A stretch of DNA of 34,444 nucleotides, from positions 1 through 34,444 of the forward strand of contig JAJZPI010000021.1 of NCBI GenBank assembly GCA_021811275.1, read 5' to 3'. The DNA comes from Deltaproteobacteria bacterium (GTDB taxonomy: Bacteria > Desulfobacterota > Desulfarculia > Desulfarculales > Desulfarculaceae). This document shows positions 22,806-32,339 of this stretch, one piece after another. Position 1 is the stretch's first letter; every line of letters starts with the position of its first letter. Below the pieces are notes generated by a model. It worked only from the letters and a program-made list of their open reading frames with translations, made no database searches and was not told the origin of the DNA. The translations under genes and the position numbers were made by a program.

Positions 22806-25800
22806 ATGCTGAGCGGAGCCATAGAGCTGACGGTCAACGGGCGCGCGGTGCGGGCGGCGCCGGGCTCCACCATCCTGCAGGCGGTGGCCGCGGCCGGTCA
22901 GCGCCTGCCGCTGATGTGCTTCAGCAGGAGCCTGGCCCCGGAGGAGGCCTGCCGCCTGTGCATCGTGGAGGTGGAGGGCGAGGACCGTCCGCTGGCCGCC
23001 TGCGCCACCCCGGCCCGCCAGGGCATGACGGTGCGCACCGACAGCGACCGCCTGCGCCGCGAACGCCACACCATCTTCAGGCTTCTTCTGAGCGACCACT
23101 ACGGCGACTGTCTGCCGCCCTGCAACCAGCGCTGTCCGACCAACATCGACATTCAGGGCTACATCGCCCTCATCGCACGCGGCCAATACCTGGAGGCCTG
23201 CCGGCTGATACGCCGCACCAACCCCCTGCCGCTCACCTGCGGCCGGGTCTGCCCGCACCCCTGCGAGGGCCAGTGCCGGCGGGGCCGGGTGGACGAGCCC
23301 GTCAACATCAACCACCTCAAGCGCTTCGCCAGCGACATTGGCTACGCCGACCTGGCCGCCCTGAATCCCGTGCCGGACCCGCCCAGCGGGCAGCGGGTGG
23401 CGGTGGTGGGCGGGGGACCGGCCGGGCTGACCGCCGCCTACTACCTGGCGCTCAAGGGACACGCGCCGGTGATCCACGAGGCCATGCCCGCCTTGGGCGG
23501 CATGCTGCGCTACGGCATCCCCGAATACCGTCTGCCCAAGGCAGCGCTGGACCGCGAGATCGAGGCCATCTTGGCCCTGGGCGTGCAGGCCCGGCTGAAC
23601 ACCGCCTGGGGACGCGACTTCACCCTGTCAAGCCTGTTGGAGGACGGCTTCCAGGCGGTCTTCCTGGGCATAGGGGCCTGGATCAACCGCCGCATGAACT
23701 TGGCCGGCGAGGATGTGGAAGGAATCTGGCCGGGGACGGTTTTCCTGAACCAGGTGGCCCAAGGCCTGATCGGCGGTCTCGGGGGCCGGCGGGTGGTGGT
23801 GGTGGGCGGCGGCAACACCGCCATGGACTGCGCCCGCACCGCCCTGCGCCTGGGGGCGGCCTCGGTGACGGTCTACTACCGCCGCTCGCGCAAGGAGATG
23901 CCGGCCCAGGCCGTCGAAGTGGAAGAGGCCGAGCGCGAGGGGGTGGAACTCTCCCTGTGCACCGCCCCCACCGAGGTGTTCAGCGCCCAAGGCAAGCTTA
24001 CCGGCATGGGCTTCACCCTCATGGAGCTTTGCGAGCTGGACGATTCCGGCCGGGCCCAGCCCAAGCCCGTGGCGGGTTCGGAGACCAGGGTGAGCCTGGA
24101 TTGCCTGATTGTGGCCATCGGGCAAGCCCCGGAGATGCGCCTGCTCGACAAGGACCCCCTGGCGTCGCAACTGGCGCGTTCGCGGCGGCAGACCGTGGAG
24201 GGCGATTACCTGACCGGAGCCACCAACCTGGCAAGGGTCTTCGTGGCCGGGGACCTGGTCACCGGGCCGGCCACGGTGGTGGAGGCCATAGGCGGCGCGC
24301 GCCGGGCCGCCGAGGCCATGGATCGTTTCCTGCGGGGGCGGCCGGTGGGCGGCCAGCGGCGCTTCGTATTCTCCAAGGGCACCTTGAAGGAGGTGGACCA
24401 GGTCAACTTCCAAGGCCGGGAGCATTTGGCGCGGGCCAAGATGCCGGAACTCGCCCCGGCCGAGCGGCGGGAAAACTTCCGGGAGGTGGAGCTGGGCCTG
24501 AGCGAGGAGCAGGCCCGGACCGAGGCCCTGCGCTGCCTTTCCTGCGGCTGCCAGGCGGCGGCCGACTGCCGCATCCGCCAAGTGGGCGAACAGCTGGATA
24601 TGCGCGAGATCATCATCAGCCTCCACTCCACCCAGCCCGCGGGGCTGGTGGAGGATCATCCGCGCATAGTCATCGATGACAACAAGTGCGTGGTCTGCCG
24701 CACCTGCGAGCGGGCTTGCCGCGACTACCACGGCCGCCGGGCGGTCGGCGTGGAGCTGGAGCCGGCCCGCGAGCCGGGCCGGCCGCGCCTTCACCGCACC
24801 CGCATCAACGCCGACTGCGACAGCTGCGGGCTCTGCGTAAGCCTTTGCCCCACCGGCGCCCTAACCCTGCGCACGCCTTGGCCCAAGCCCGGTCCGTTGC
24901 CCCTGGTCTGGTCCGCGGCGGTTTGCAACCTATGCCCGCTGGGCTGCCGGCTGCGCCTGGGCCGCACGGGCGACCACCTCGCGCGGGTAGAGGGGGCCAT
25001 GACCCGGCCCAACCTGGGCCACCTCTGCGCCCGTGGCCGCTTCGAGCTGCTGGAGACCATCGCCGACCCCGCGAGGCTGAAGGGGCCCCTGTTGCGCCGC
25101 GGGAGCGGCCTGGCGCCGGCAAGCTGGGAGGAGGCCCTGGGCGAGGCCAGCGAGGGTCTGTCCGCCATCCGGCGCGCCCAGGGCGGCCAGGCCCTGGCCG
25201 TGCTCAGCCTGGGCCGGGCCAGCCAGGAGGAAATGTTCCTGCTGGGATGCCTGGCCCGCCTGGGCCTGGGCACCAACAACCTGGACTGCCTGGACCCCGC
25301 CCAGGAGAAGCCCCGGGCGGGGCGTCTCCTGGCCGGCCAGGCCGGCGGGCCGGCGCTGCCGCCCTACGAGCGCCTGGAGGAGGCGGACCTGGCGGTCCTG
25401 GTCGGCGGCGGACTGGCCGAGCGCCTGCGCCTGCTGGAGCCTGCCCTGCGCCGGTTGAAGGCCCGGGGGGGGCGGGTGGCGCTCTATGCCGGAGCGGAGG
25501 ATGGACTGGCCGCCGTGGCCGACCTGCGCCTGGACGAGGAGCCGGCGCGGGCCCTGGAAGCGGTGGCCGACCTGCTGGAGGAGCGCGACCCGGGCTCTTT
25601 CGTCGGGCGCTGGCTGGCCACGGCGCGGGGAGTGGTCATCCTGGCCGCCGAGTCGGACCTGGGCGGCGAGGGCCTGGCCGCCTTCCAACGGTTGGCCTCG
25701 GCGGCGGCCTCCCGCCCTGGCCGCTTGCCGGCCCTGGGGCTGATACCTTCGACGCCCAACGGCCGGGGCGCTTTGTCGGCGGGCCTGAGCCCTTGGCGGC

Positions 25801-26288
25801 TGCCCGGGGCCCGGCCCTTGAACGAGGCCAACCGCCAGGCCTTCGCCCGGGTGCTGGGCGCGTCCCCTCCGGCCGAGCCTGGTCTCTTCGCCGATCAAAT
25901 CCTGACCGGGGCCGAGGAGGGGCGGATCAAGGGCCTGGTGGTCCAGGCCGGGCTCAACCCCGCCTTGGAGCGCACCTCGGTCAGCCTGCTGCAGGCCGCG
26001 GCCAGGGTCGATTTCCTGGTGGTGCTGGCCTGCCTGCCCGAGCCCCTCTGCCAGAGCGCCAAGGTGGTGCTGCCGCGCGCGCTTTGCCTGGAAACCGTCG
26101 GGGAGTTCGTCGACGGCTCGGGCCGGGCCGCGCGGGCGGAGGCCGCCGCGCCGCCTTCCGGATTCCGCGACGGGGTGCGTGCGCTGGGCGGCTTGCTGCG
26201 GGCCATGGGCGGCCCGGTGGGGCTGGACGAGACCGAGGCCGTCCGCCAGCGCATGCAGGAGTTGGCCCGGGCCATGAGGGGGAGCTGA
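22806..26288 (+). CDS. NuoG-like protein with inserted GltD-type FAD/NAD(P) oxidoreductase
   Basis: In this 1160-residue fusion, residues 1-75 are a NuoG-type [2Fe-2S] ferredoxin (Cys38, 49, 52, 66: CX10CX2CX13C). A His98/Cys102/106/110 segment merges into the GltD N-terminal Fe-S domain (Cys145, 149, 153, 157; CGRVCP). The flavoprotein has a FAD loop GGGPAG at 202-207, a second nucleotide loop GGGNTAMD at 334-341 and YRRSRKEMPA, a pattern linked to NADPH use in GltD relatives. Cys-rich CLSCGCQ lies near 577. Two [4Fe-4S] motifs follow (Cys628/631/634/638 and 671/674/677/681). Next is a molybdopterin-family [4Fe-4S] motif (Cys707/710/714/741, N7-like), then a degenerate molybdopterin-oxidoreductase domain with no evident metal ligand. 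GGGGAAG precedes the ATG at 22806; the frame is open upstream but shifts out of NuoG homology. Likely role: oxidise NAD(P)H at FAD and feed complex I (inference). Confidence 0.85.
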   Translation: MLSGAIELTVNGRAVRAAPGSTILQAVAAAGQRLPLMCFSRSLAPEEACRLCIVEVEGEDRPLAACATPARQGMTVRTDSDRLRRERHTIFRLLLSDHYGDCLPPCNQRCPTNIDIQGYIALIARGQYLEACRLIRRTNPLPLTCGRVCPHPCEGQCRRGRVDEPVNINHLKRFASDIGYADLAALNPVPDPPSGQRVAVVGGGPAGLTAAYYLALKGHAPVIHEAMPALGGMLRYGIPEYRLPKAALDREIEAILALGVQARLNTAWGRDFTLSSLLEDGFQAVFLGIGAWINRRMNLAGEDVEGIWPGTVFLNQVAQGLIGGLGGRRVVVVGGGNTAMDCARTALRLGAASVTVYYRRSRKEMPAQAVEVEEAEREGVELSLCTAPTEVFSAQGKLTGMGFTLMELCELDDSGRAQPKPVAGSETRVSLDCLIVAIGQAPEMRLLDKDPLASQLARSRRQTVEGDYLTGATNLARVFVAGDLVTGPATVVEAIGGARRAAEAMDRFLRGRPVGGQRRFVFSKGTLKEVDQVNFQGREHLARAKMPELAPAERRENFREVELGLSEEQARTEALRCLSCGCQAAADCRIRQVGEQLDMREIIISLHSTQPAGLVEDHPRIVIDDNKCVVCRTCERACRDYHGRRAVGVELEPAREPGRPRLHRTRINADCDSCGLCVSLCPTGALTLRTPWPKPGPLPLVWSAAVCNLCPLGCRLRLGRTGDHLARVEGAMTRPNLGHLCARGRFELLETIADPARLKGPLLRRGSGLAPASWEEALGEASEGLSAIRRAQGGQALAVLSLGRASQEEMFLLGCLARLGLGTNNLDCLDPAQEKPRAGRLLAGQAGGPALPPYERLEEADLAVLVGGGLAERLRLLEPALRRLKARGGRVALYAGAEDGLAAVADLRLDEEPARALEAVADLLEERDPGSFVGRWLATARGVVILAAESDLGGEGLAAFQRLASAAASRPGRLPALGLIPSTPNGRGALSAGLSPWRLPGARPLNEANRQAFARVLGASPPAEPGLFADQILTGAEEGRIKGLVVQAGLNPALERTSVSLLQAAARVDFLVVLACLPEPLCQSAKVVLPRALCLETVGEFVDGSGRAARAEAAAPPSGFRDGVRALGGLLRAMGGPVGLDETEAVRQRMQELARAMRGS

Positions 26289-26289
26289 C

Positions 26290-26448
26290 ATGAGCGGCAG
26301 CAAGCAATGGGCCCTGGAAAAACTGGAGCAGGCCAACGCCATCTTCGAGCCCGGCGAGAAGTCCTGGCGGGCTCAGCTGCTGGACCTGGTCATCTGGTCG
26401 CTGGAGCTGGCGGCGGCATGGTGGCTGGCCTCCCGGCTCTGGCCCTGA
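26290..26448 (+). CDS. Small single-helix membrane protein at the end of the nuo operon (52 aa)
   Basis: The ATG at 26290 comes one base after the stop of the GltD-NuoG fusion, with GGGGAG 7 nt upstream. The frame runs 52 codons to TGA. The N-terminal 30 residues are polar (MSGSKQWALEKLEQANAIFE), and residues about 31-50 form one Trp-rich hydrophobic helix (LVIWSLELAAAWWLASRLW). I know no family for it. Tight coupling to the operon suggests an accessory or assembly subunit that anchors the soluble input module to the membrane arm; this is inference from position. The gene is short, but its ribosome site and spacing support it. Confidence 0.6.
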   Translation: MSGSKQWALEKLEQANAIFEPGEKSWRAQLLDLVIWSLELAAAWWLASRLWP

Positions 26449-26455
26449 TGCAATT

Positions 26456-26586
26456 AGCTTTCAAGCTAGCAGCTTGAGCGCTGATTGGTATGCGGGCCAA
26501 GGATCCCCCCCAGCCAACAAGTTGGCTGGGGACCTAAGGGGATGGCCCGCCAAGCGGCGATCAAAGCCGCGGATGGCTTTCATCGC
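26456..26586. repeat. Composite stem-loop repeat, copy 3
   Basis: The order is the same as at 1289-1470. (1) An imperfect stem AGCTTTCAAGCT/AGCTTGAGCGCT (26456-26467/26470-26481). (2) A nested pair: outer GCGGGCCA (26492-26499)/TGGCCCGC (26543-26550) around a perfect 11-bp CCCCAGCCAAC (26508-26518), loop AA, GTTGGCTGGGG (26521-26531). (3) GCGATCAAAGCC (26557-26568)/GGCTTTCATCGC (26575-26586), 11 of 12 paired. It lies between the convergent ends of the nuo operon and the hybrid kinase, and could act in 3'-end formation. Confidence 0.75.
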
Positions 26587-26608
26587 ATATTGGTATGAGA
26601 GGCCGGAG

Positions 26609-29542
26609 CTAGGTTTGGTCCAGCAAGCCCCGCACCTTTCGTAGAAGATCGTCCAGGCGATAGGGCTTGGGGATGAAGTCGGCGGCCCCCGCGCCGAGAC
26701 ACCGCGTGACCTGATTGTCGCCCGAGTAGCCGCTGGCGATCAGGATCCTGGCCCGAGGGTCCAGCTTGAGCAGGCCCTCCAGGGCACCCTGTCCGCCCAT
26801 GCCCGGCATGCCCAGATCAAGAATGACCAGGCTGATTTCGCCGCGATGCAGGGAGTAGGCGCTCAGGGCCTCCTCGCCGCTGGCGGCGGTGAGCACCCGG
26901 TAGCCATAGTGCAGCAGGAGTTCGCTGGCGACCTCCAGAATGGCCGCTTCGTCGTCCACCAATAGTATGGTTTCCTCACCGCCGGGCAGGGGGGCCTTTT
27001 CCTGGGGATCGGGTTCGCGCCGGGCATCGTCCTTGGCCAGCACCGGCAGGTAGATGTTGAAAACGGTGCCGCGCCCGACTTCGCTATAACAGTTGATGTG
27101 TCCGCCATGCCCCTGGACGATGCCGTAGACCGTCGAAAGCCCCATGCCCGTGCCCTTGCCCACGATTTTGGTGGTGAAGAAGGGCTCGAAGATGTGCTGC
27201 AGGGTTTCGCGGTCCATGCCGCAGCCGGTGTCGGAAACCTTGAGCAGAACGTAATCTCCGGGGGCAAGGCCGGGCTGACTGGCGGCCTGGCCCGGGGGCA
27301 GGGAGTAGTTCATGGTCTCCACCAGCAAGCGGCCGCCGCCGGGCATGGCGTCGCGGGCGTTGCTGGCCAGGTTCATCAGCAGCTGCTCGATCTGATTGGC
27401 GTCGCCTCTGATGGGCTTGAGGTCGGCGGCGAAACTGGTTTCGATCCGGACCATCTTGGGAATGGTGTGGGCCAGCACCTCGACGATATGGGTCAGCGCC
27501 TGGTTCAAGTCCAGCACGCTCAACTCCGGCGTCACCTTGCGGCCGAAGGTGAGCAGGCCGCGCACCAGGTTGGCGCCGCGCACCATGAGCCGGTCCATCT
27601 CGCGCAAGCGTTGGCGGTAGGGGTCCACCCCCGGGTCGTCCAGCGTCAGCATCCTTTGCAAGTAGCCGGTGGCCACCTGGAGAATGTTGTTGAAGTCGTG
27701 GGCTATGCCGCTGGCAAGCACGCCCACCGCCTCCATCTTCTGGGCCTGCCGGAGCTGGACCTCCAGGCGCTCCCGCTCGCGCTGGGAGCGCAGCTGTTCG
27801 GTGGTGTCGCGTATGATGACCACCATGCCCGCCGGGTTGCCCTGGTGGTCGTCGAAACGCGAGGCGCTGATGTTGACGTCCAGCAGGCGGCCGTCCTTGG
27901 TGAAGCGCTTGGTCTGGAAGTCCCGGCGCTGTCTGCCTTCTTGAATCACGACGTTGACGGCCTGATGGGTGCTCTCGCGCTCGGAGTCGGGCACGAAGTC
28001 CAGACGGCGGTTGGCGAGCTCCTCCTGGGTCCAGCCGAAGATCTGGGTGAAGGAGGGATTGAGGAACTGCACGCGACCGTTCATGCCATAGACGATGATG
28101 GCGTCGGGCGAGGAATTGAAGAGGGAGCGGTAGAGGGCCTCGGCCCGCACCGACTCCTGGTAGAGCCGGCGATACCTGCCCTCGGCGGCGACCAGGGCCT
28201 GGGCGGTGCGCTTGTGCTCGGCGATCTCGGCCTGGAGGTCGCGGTTGGCCCTGCTGAGTTCGGAGGTGCGTTCCTCGACCATTTCCTCCAGCCGGTCGCG
28301 GTGCCGCTTCAACTCCTCCTCGGCGCGCTTGCGCTGGCTTATATCGCGGTAGATGACGATGTCGCCGGCCAGCTTCCCCTCGCGGTCGGTGAAGATGGCG
28401 GTCTTGAGCTGGATGTCCAGGAGGCGGCCGTCCTTGGTCAGACGCTGGCTTTCCAGGAGCACATTTTCGCCTCGCAGGGTGCGCGCGACCGCCTCGCGGG
28501 TGCGCTCCACCTCGTGGGGCGGCACGAAATCGATGCCCTTGCCAGCCAGCTCTCCCTGGCTCCAGCCGAAGGCCTGCTCGAAGGCGGGGTTGACGTAGAC
28601 TACGCCGCCCTCGTGGTCATAGACGGTGATGGGGTCGGGCGAGGTGTCCAGCAACAGGCGGTAGCGCTCCTGGCTGGCGCGCAGGGCCTCCTCGGCGCGC
28701 TTGCGCTGACTTATGTCGCGGTAGATGACGATGTCGCCGGCCAGCTTGCCGTCCGGGTCTGTGAACATGGCGGTCTTGAGCTGAATGTCCAGGAGGCGGC
28801 CGTCCTTGGTCAGACGCTGGCTTTCCAGGAGCACGTTCTCGCCTCGCAGGGTGCGCGCGACGGCGTCGCGGGTGCGCTCCACCTCGTGGGGCGGCACGAA
28901 GTCGATGCCCTTGCCCGCCAGCTCCTCCTGGGTCCAGCCGAAGGCCTGCTCGAAGGCGGGGTTGACGTAGACGACCCTGCCCTCGTGGTCATAGACGGTG
29001 ATGGGGTCGGGCGAGGCCGTCAGGAGCTGGCGGTAGCGGCGTTCGCTCTCTCTGAGGGCGGCCTCAGACTTGTTCCTTGCGGTGACGTCGCGGTGGATGA
29101 CGTAAATGCCGGTGAGGTCCCCCTGGGGGTCGTGGTAGGGAGCGGTGTTGATCTGCACGTCGAGCAGGCGGCCGTCCTTGGTGCGCCGTCTGGTTTCAAA
29201 CTCGACGTTCCTGCCGGCCAGGGTCTCCAGGATGGCCTGCTTGGTTACCTCGACCTCCTCCGGGGGGACGAAGTCGATGAGCTTACCCAGGCATTCCTCG
29301 CGCGACCAGCCGTAGGTGTTGGCGAAGGCCTGGTTCAGGTCGAGTACTGTGCCATCCTGGTTGTAGATCACCACCGCGTCGGGGGAGGCGTCGAAGAGGA
29401 GCCGGAAACGGGCCTCGCTTTCGCGCAGGGCCTCCTCGGTCAGCCGCTGTCGGGTCAGGCCCTCCTGGGCCTCGGCCAGCCTGCGCCGCAGGTCTTCCAG
29501 TTCCGTTGACAACCCCTGGGGCTCACGGGATTGGTTTCGCAA
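26609..29542 (-). CDS. Hybrid sensor histidine kinase with four PAS domains and C-terminal receiver
   Basis: This 977-residue protein is cytoplasmic, with no transmembrane helix. A short coiled coil leads into PAS1 (about 42-155), PAS2 (about 165-280), PAS3 (about 288-405), a coiled coil, and PAS4 (about 465-580). The HisKA helix carries phosphoacceptor His615 (GIAHDFNNIL). The HATPase has its N box (NLASNARDAM), G1 (SDTGCGMD) and G2 (GKGTGMGLS). A receiver domain (LLVDDE; phosphoacceptor Asp909 in LDLGMPG; Lys in PKPY) closes it. The start is TTG at 29542 with GGAG 8 nt upstream. PAS2 and PAS3 are nearly identical. No haem or flavin motif is obvious, so the signal is unknown; with no output domain, it likely passes phosphate to a separate Hpt or response regulator. 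Confidence 0.93.
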   Translation of the reverse strand: MRNQSREPQGLSTELEDLRRRLAEAQEGLTRQRLTEEALRESEARFRLLFDASPDAVVIYNQDGTVLDLNQAFANTYGWSREECLGKLIDFVPPEEVEVTKQAILETLAGRNVEFETRRRTKDGRLLDVQINTAPYHDPQGDLTGIYVIHRDVTARNKSEAALRESERRYRQLLTASPDPITVYDHEGRVVYVNPAFEQAFGWTQEELAGKGIDFVPPHEVERTRDAVARTLRGENVLLESQRLTKDGRLLDIQLKTAMFTDPDGKLAGDIVIYRDISQRKRAEEALRASQERYRLLLDTSPDPITVYDHEGGVVYVNPAFEQAFGWSQGELAGKGIDFVPPHEVERTREAVARTLRGENVLLESQRLTKDGRLLDIQLKTAIFTDREGKLAGDIVIYRDISQRKRAEEELKRHRDRLEEMVEERTSELSRANRDLQAEIAEHKRTAQALVAAEGRYRRLYQESVRAEALYRSLFNSSPDAIIVYGMNGRVQFLNPSFTQIFGWTQEELANRRLDFVPDSERESTHQAVNVVIQEGRQRRDFQTKRFTKDGRLLDVNISASRFDDHQGNPAGMVVIIRDTTEQLRSQRERERLEVQLRQAQKMEAVGVLASGIAHDFNNILQVATGYLQRMLTLDDPGVDPYRQRLREMDRLMVRGANLVRGLLTFGRKVTPELSVLDLNQALTHIVEVLAHTIPKMVRIETSFAADLKPIRGDANQIEQLLMNLASNARDAMPGGGRLLVETMNYSLPPGQAASQPGLAPGDYVLLKVSDTGCGMDRETLQHIFEPFFTTKIVGKGTGMGLSTVYGIVQGHGGHINCYSEVGRGTVFNIYLPVLAKDDARREPDPQEKAPLPGGEETILLVDDEAAILEVASELLLHYGYRVLTAASGEEALSAYSLHRGEISLVILDLGMPGMGGQGALEGLLKLDPRARILIASGYSGDNQVTRCLGAGAADFIPKPYRLDDLLRKVRGLLDQT
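28321..29040 (-). repeat. Tandem duplication of a 372-bp PAS unit inside the kinase gene
   Basis: The segment starting CGGCGCGCTTGCGCTG at 28321 recurs at 28693, exactly 372 bp (124 codons) away, with very high identity along the units. Differences are mostly single bases, e.g. ATTTTC against GTTCTC, and PDG against REG at protein level. Identity extends to about 29020-29040 in the second unit. Confidence 0.85.
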
Positions 29543-29867
29543 TGTCTTGACTCCGCGTGGCGGAATTTCCCCCCGATATCCATCATAGTCTATTGGGCAG
29601 GCGCGGCGAAAGCCCCTCTGGGGGCCGCCGGAGCGCTGGGAATCATTGCCGCCAAGCCAATTGCGGCACCGACCGGTTCAGACGAAAACCAGGTGGGGTT
29701 GAAAGCGGAATCGTGAAGACTTCGGAAGCTTCATGGCCGAAAAGCGGCGACGGCAAGCCCGCCGCGCTCCCTGCGCGGGGGCAGGGGCGGCGGTGACGCC
29801 GACGAAATAAAATTCCTTCGCCCGCCCCGGTCCGATTGCCGTCCATGGGTGTTGGCGCGGGGTTGTT
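29543..29867. other. Intergenic region between the kinase gene and the liv operon end
   Basis: No gene is seen in these 325 bp. They contain a strong hairpin at 29760-29792 (CGCCGC...CCCTGC / GCAGGG...GCGGCG with a 3-nt bulge) downstream of livF, which could protect or end the liv transcript, although no T-run follows. An AT-rich TATGAT-like box on the minus strand near 29580-29586 could belong to the kinase promoter, without a good -35 partner. Confidence 0.4.
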
Positions 29868-30588
<721 letters not shown>

Positions 30589-30596
<8 letters not shown>

Positions 30597-31317
30597 GGCC
30601 CCCTCCTCCGTGACCCAGGTAGGCCTCGATGACCTTGGGGTCCTTGGCCACGTCTCGCGGCTCCCCCTCGGCTATGGTCTGGCCGTGGTTGATGCAGTGG
30701 ATGCGGTCGCTGATGGACATGATCACCTTCATGATGTGCTCCACGATCAGGATGGTGACCCCGCTCTCCCGGATCTTCTTGATCAGCTCGATGGCCTCGT
30801 CCAGCTCGCCGGGGTTCAGGCCCGCCGCCGTCTCGTCCAGCAGCAGCACCTTCGGCGCCGTGGCCAGCGCGCGCGCGATCTCCAGGCGCTTGCGGCTGGC
30901 GATGGGAAGGCCGCGCGCCAGCTGCCCGGAGTAGGGCGTCAGGTTGCAGAAGTCCAGCCACTTCTCCGCCTGCTCGCGCGCCCGGCGCATACCATCGGCC
31001 CGCAGAAAGGCCGAGGAGATCACGTTGTCCAAGACCGTCATGCGCTTCAGCGGACGCACCACCTGGAAGGTGCGCCCCACCCCCAGCGCGCAGATCTGGT
31101 GCGTCTTGAGCCGGGTGATGTCCGTGCCCGCGAAGATCACCTGGCCGGCGCTCACCGGAAAAAAATGGCTGATCAGGTTGAAGATGGTCGTCTTGCCCGA
31201 GCCGTTGGGGCCGATCAGGCCGAAGATCTCCCCCTCCTGAACCTTGAAGCTCACGTTGTCCACGGCCCGCAGGCCGCCGAAGTTCTTGCTCACGCCCTTG
31301 AGTTCGATGATGGCCAT
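30589..31317 (-). CDS. livG: Branched-chain amino-acid-type ABC transporter ATPase LivG
   Basis: This 242-residue ATPase has Walker [10 protein letters not shown], Walker [16 protein letters not shown] and H-loop [11 protein letters not shown]. The signature region reads [15 protein letters not shown], lacking the canonical LSGGQ, as is common in LivG-type subunits whose partner supplies a full signature. The ATG at 31317 is chosen because AGGGGAG lies 8 nt before it; a GTG three codons earlier abuts that site. The gap to livM is 13 bp. Confidence 0.95.
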
Positions 31318-31330
31318 ACCCGGCACTCCC

Positions 31331-32326
31331 CTAGCTGGCCCGCTTGAACAGACGGCTGACCTTGCGCCAGTCCCCCACCAAGCCGTTGGGCAACACCATG
31401 ATCACCACCACCACCAGGATGCCGAAGGCCAGCACGTGCGCCTGGCTCACGTACTTGGTCAAACCGGCCATGAAGCCGCCCCCGATGGCCTTGCTCAAGG
31501 CCTCCAGGGCCCCGAACCCCGCCGAACGGAACACCTCCTGCAAGGCCACCATGATGAAGGCCCCCACCGCCGGACCGTACACCGTCCCCACCCCTCCCAC
31601 GATCCCCACCAGGATCGCCATGATCGAGATGTCGTGCAGCGAAAACACCACGTGCGGGTCGATGAAGCCCATGTAGTTCATGTACAGCGCCCCCGCCGTT
31701 CCCGTCAGAAAGGCGTGCAGCGAAAGCGAGATCATCTTGTACTTGGTGGTGTTGATCCCGATGCTCATCGCCGCGTCCTGGTCCTCCCGGATGGAGATGA
31801 AGTAGTAGCCCAGGCGCGAACCAAGCACCAGCCGCACCACCAGCACCGATCCCGCCGCCAGAGCCAGCGCGATGTAGTAGTAGGGCAGCTTGGACAGAAA
31901 GGTCGGCATGATCAGCACGCCCATCATGCCCTGGGTGAACGACTCCCAGATCGTGGCCAGCTGGCGCATCACCTCCCCCAGGGCCAAGGAGCCCAGGGCG
32001 AAGTAGGCGCCCCGCAACGGAAAGGCGATCCAGCCGAAGGGAAAGCCCACCAGCACCGCCACCACCCCGCCCAGGGCCAATCCCCACCAGGCCGACACCC
32101 CCAGGTGGAACGACAACAGCCCCGCCGTGTAGGCCCCCACCCCGAAAAAGGCCGCCGCCCCGAAGGACACCTGGCCGGTGTAGCCCGCCAGAAGGTTCCA
32201 GCCCGTGCCGATGGTCACCCACAACAGCACCATGATCATCAGATGCTGGAAGTAGGGCTCCCGCACCACCAGGGGAAGCGCGATCAGGCCCAGCAGCGCC
32301 GCCAGGGCCACCCGGTTGGATTTCAT
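31331..32326 (-). CDS. livM: Branched-chain amino-acid-type ABC transporter permease LivM
   Basis: This 331-residue permease has about ten hydrophobic helices. Family motifs are GWNLLAGYTGQVSFGAAAFFGVGAY near the N-terminus and the cytoplasmic coupling loop REDQDAAMSIGINTTKYK that contacts the ATPases. GGGAGG upstream supports the ATG at 32326. It lies 13 bp after livH. Confidence 0.95.
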   Translation of the reverse strand: MKSNRVALAALLGLIALPLVVREPYFQHLMIMVLLWVTIGTGWNLLAGYTGQVSFGAAAFFGVGAYTAGLLSFHLGVSAWWGLALGGVVAVLVGFPFGWIAFPLRGAYFALGSLALGEVMRQLATIWESFTQGMMGVLIMPTFLSKLPYYYIALALAAGSVLVVRLVLGSRLGYYFISIREDQDAAMSIGINTTKYKMISLSLHAFLTGTAGALYMNYMGFIDPHVVFSLHDISIMAILVGIVGGVGTVYGPAVGAFIMVALQEVFRSAGFGALEALSKAIGGGFMAGLTKYVSQAHVLAFGILVVVVIMVLPNGLVGDWRKVSRLFKRAS

Positions 32327-32339
32327 GACCCCACCTCCC

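Noticed and set aside
26466-26612. CTAG at both sides of repeat copy 3, like the borders at 4819-5107
   Set aside because: The sequences next to the two CTAGs are not convincing inverted repeats, and the right CTAG is simply the TAG stop of the kinase gene followed by G.
27098-29509. 800-codon open frame antisense to the hybrid kinase gene
   Set aside because: Same GC-bias effect; the product is repetitive Val/Gly/Leu-rich without family features. Similar antisense frames over the nuo genes (14929-15999, 17879-18859, 19264-20460, 20436-21674) were rejected for the same reason.
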